A stretch of DNA of 64,000 nucleotides, from the NCBI RefSeq assembly GCF_000332155.1, contig NZ_KB235904.1, positions 1,020,946 to 1,084,945 of the forward strand, read 5' to 3'. Each line of letters begins with the position of its first letter. Position 1 is the stretch's first letter. Both the position numbers and the translations under genes were made by a program. Under the pieces are notes generated by a model. That model ran no database searches and had not been told where the DNA came from. It saw only the letters and a program-made list of their open reading frames with translations. Origin of the DNA: Kamptonema formosum PCC 6407 (lineage in GTDB: Bacteria; Cyanobacteriota; Cyanobacteriia; Cyanobacteriales; Microcoleaceae). Of the stretch, positions 63,453 through 64,000 are shown in pieces.

Positions 63453-64000
63453 CTAGGGATACCTATAAAGGTTGGACTTGCCAGTATGTAGATTCGCCAA
63501 AACCACTCAAAGTCTTTCAGTCAACTAAAGAGTGGATTATTGTTAGCCCCGATGCAGAAATTTTTGAAATCAATAATCTCAGGCAGTTTTGCAAAAATCA
63601 CGGTTTGAATGACAGTGCAATGATTCAAATTGCCAAAGGGAAGTTAAATAATTATAAAGGGTGGCTATGTGGTTATTCAGACTCGTCAATGCCAATAAAA
63701 ACTCTCACGCAGCCGAAAGAATGGCTGATTATTACACCGGATGGCGAAAAATTACCTGTCAGTAATCTCAACAGTTTTTGTAAAACACACAAATTAGACT
63801 CAGGCTGTATGGTTAAAGTTGCTCAAGGAAAGTTTAAGCAACATAAAGGTTATCGTTGTTACCGCACCGATCGTCCTATTCCTACCTTAATTTCAGAAAA
63901 ATTTAGTAAATCAGATCCACTGGTTATAGAAAAACCAGAAAAAATTAAGAAAAAGGTCATGCCTATAAGTCAAGGTGAGAAACTGCGTCAAATAAAATCC

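Larger units (their letters stand above)
61594..64000 (+). pseudogene. GIY-YIG homing-endonuclease-like gene interrupted by an IS701-type element
   Basis: The gene starts at ATG 61594 and encodes a GIY-YIG nuclease domain (GVYFI at residues 12-16, YVG at 25-27, R34/R35, catalytic Glu in LVEREQFWMDTL). Repeated DNA-binding modules of the phage endonuclease type follow, pattern WIVISPQGEKKFVRNLSAFC and GLHRTSMVNVASGK, then GWKCQY. At 62276-62279 the frame is broken by an insertion (62280-63452). Reading CCTAG directly into GGGATACC at 63457 restores the frame, which continues with modules ending GWTCQY, GWLCGY and GYRCYR to the window edge without a stop. It lies 85 bases after nrdJ and its 3' end is not in the window. 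Confidence 0.88.

Noticed and set aside
62274-63461. IS ends read as longer inverted repeats with a TA target duplication
   Set aside because: The transposase is IS701-like, whose duplication is 4 bp YTAR; CTAG on both sides fits, and the extra symmetry comes from the palindromic target TATCCCTAGGGATA.

Overview
The window is chromosomal DNA from a filamentous cyanobacterium, probably an oscillatorialean (Oscillatoria/Kamptonema/Microcoleus-like). The evidence is the very high density of HIP1-type GCGATCGC octamers, heptanucleotide short tandem repeats, many pentapeptide-repeat proteins, and cyanobacterial genes such as an IctB homologue, a Tab2-family protein, a CysT/CysW/SbpA sulfate transporter with a NIL-domain protein, SLH-type porins and a class II ribonucleotide reductase with inteins. 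I cannot name the species from the sequence.

Layout: 0-16 kb is mostly housekeeping (PLP lyase, smpB, Tab2, PmbA-like, HAD hydrolase, ictB, acyltransferase, the rpmG-rpsR-RNase II/R block) with repeat-filled intergenic regions and a fused pentapeptide-repeat/RidA gene. 16-25 kb holds small accessory genes, a VapBC-like toxin-antitoxin pair, ribE, a bifunctional nuclease, an aldo/keto reductase and more pentapeptide proteins. 25.6-30.7 kb is a sulfate ABC transporter operon (cysA is not in the window) plus a second solute-binding lipoprotein. A WD40 protein and tRNA-Thr(TGT) follow.

33.4-52.0 kb is the most striking region. Five near-perfect Zur-type palindromes (core ATAATGAT-n-ATCATTAT) can account for control of almost every gene there: two COG0523/CobW GTPases, two altered metallophosphatases, a mersacidin-type lanthipeptide precursor with HlyD, a flavoprotein monooxygenase-like enzyme, a C39-peptidase ABC exporter with a LanM synthetase, a porin with a TfuA-YcaO pair, and a Mg-type hemB paralogue that is disrupted. 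The LanM cyclase domain has lost two of its three zinc ligands. I read this as a zinc-starvation-induced RiPP pathway, possibly making a secreted and re-imported zinc-binding peptide. The sequence supports the regulon and the genes directly; the metallophore function is inference.

52-64 kb has apt, an OppB-type permease, a calcium-binding/DUF4394 secreted protein, and nrdJ carrying two LAGLIDADG inteins placed exactly before two predicted catalytic cysteines. Next comes a GIY-YIG homing-endonuclease-like gene split by an IS701-family insertion with a CTAG target duplication. Removing the insertion restores one continuous frame that runs off the window.
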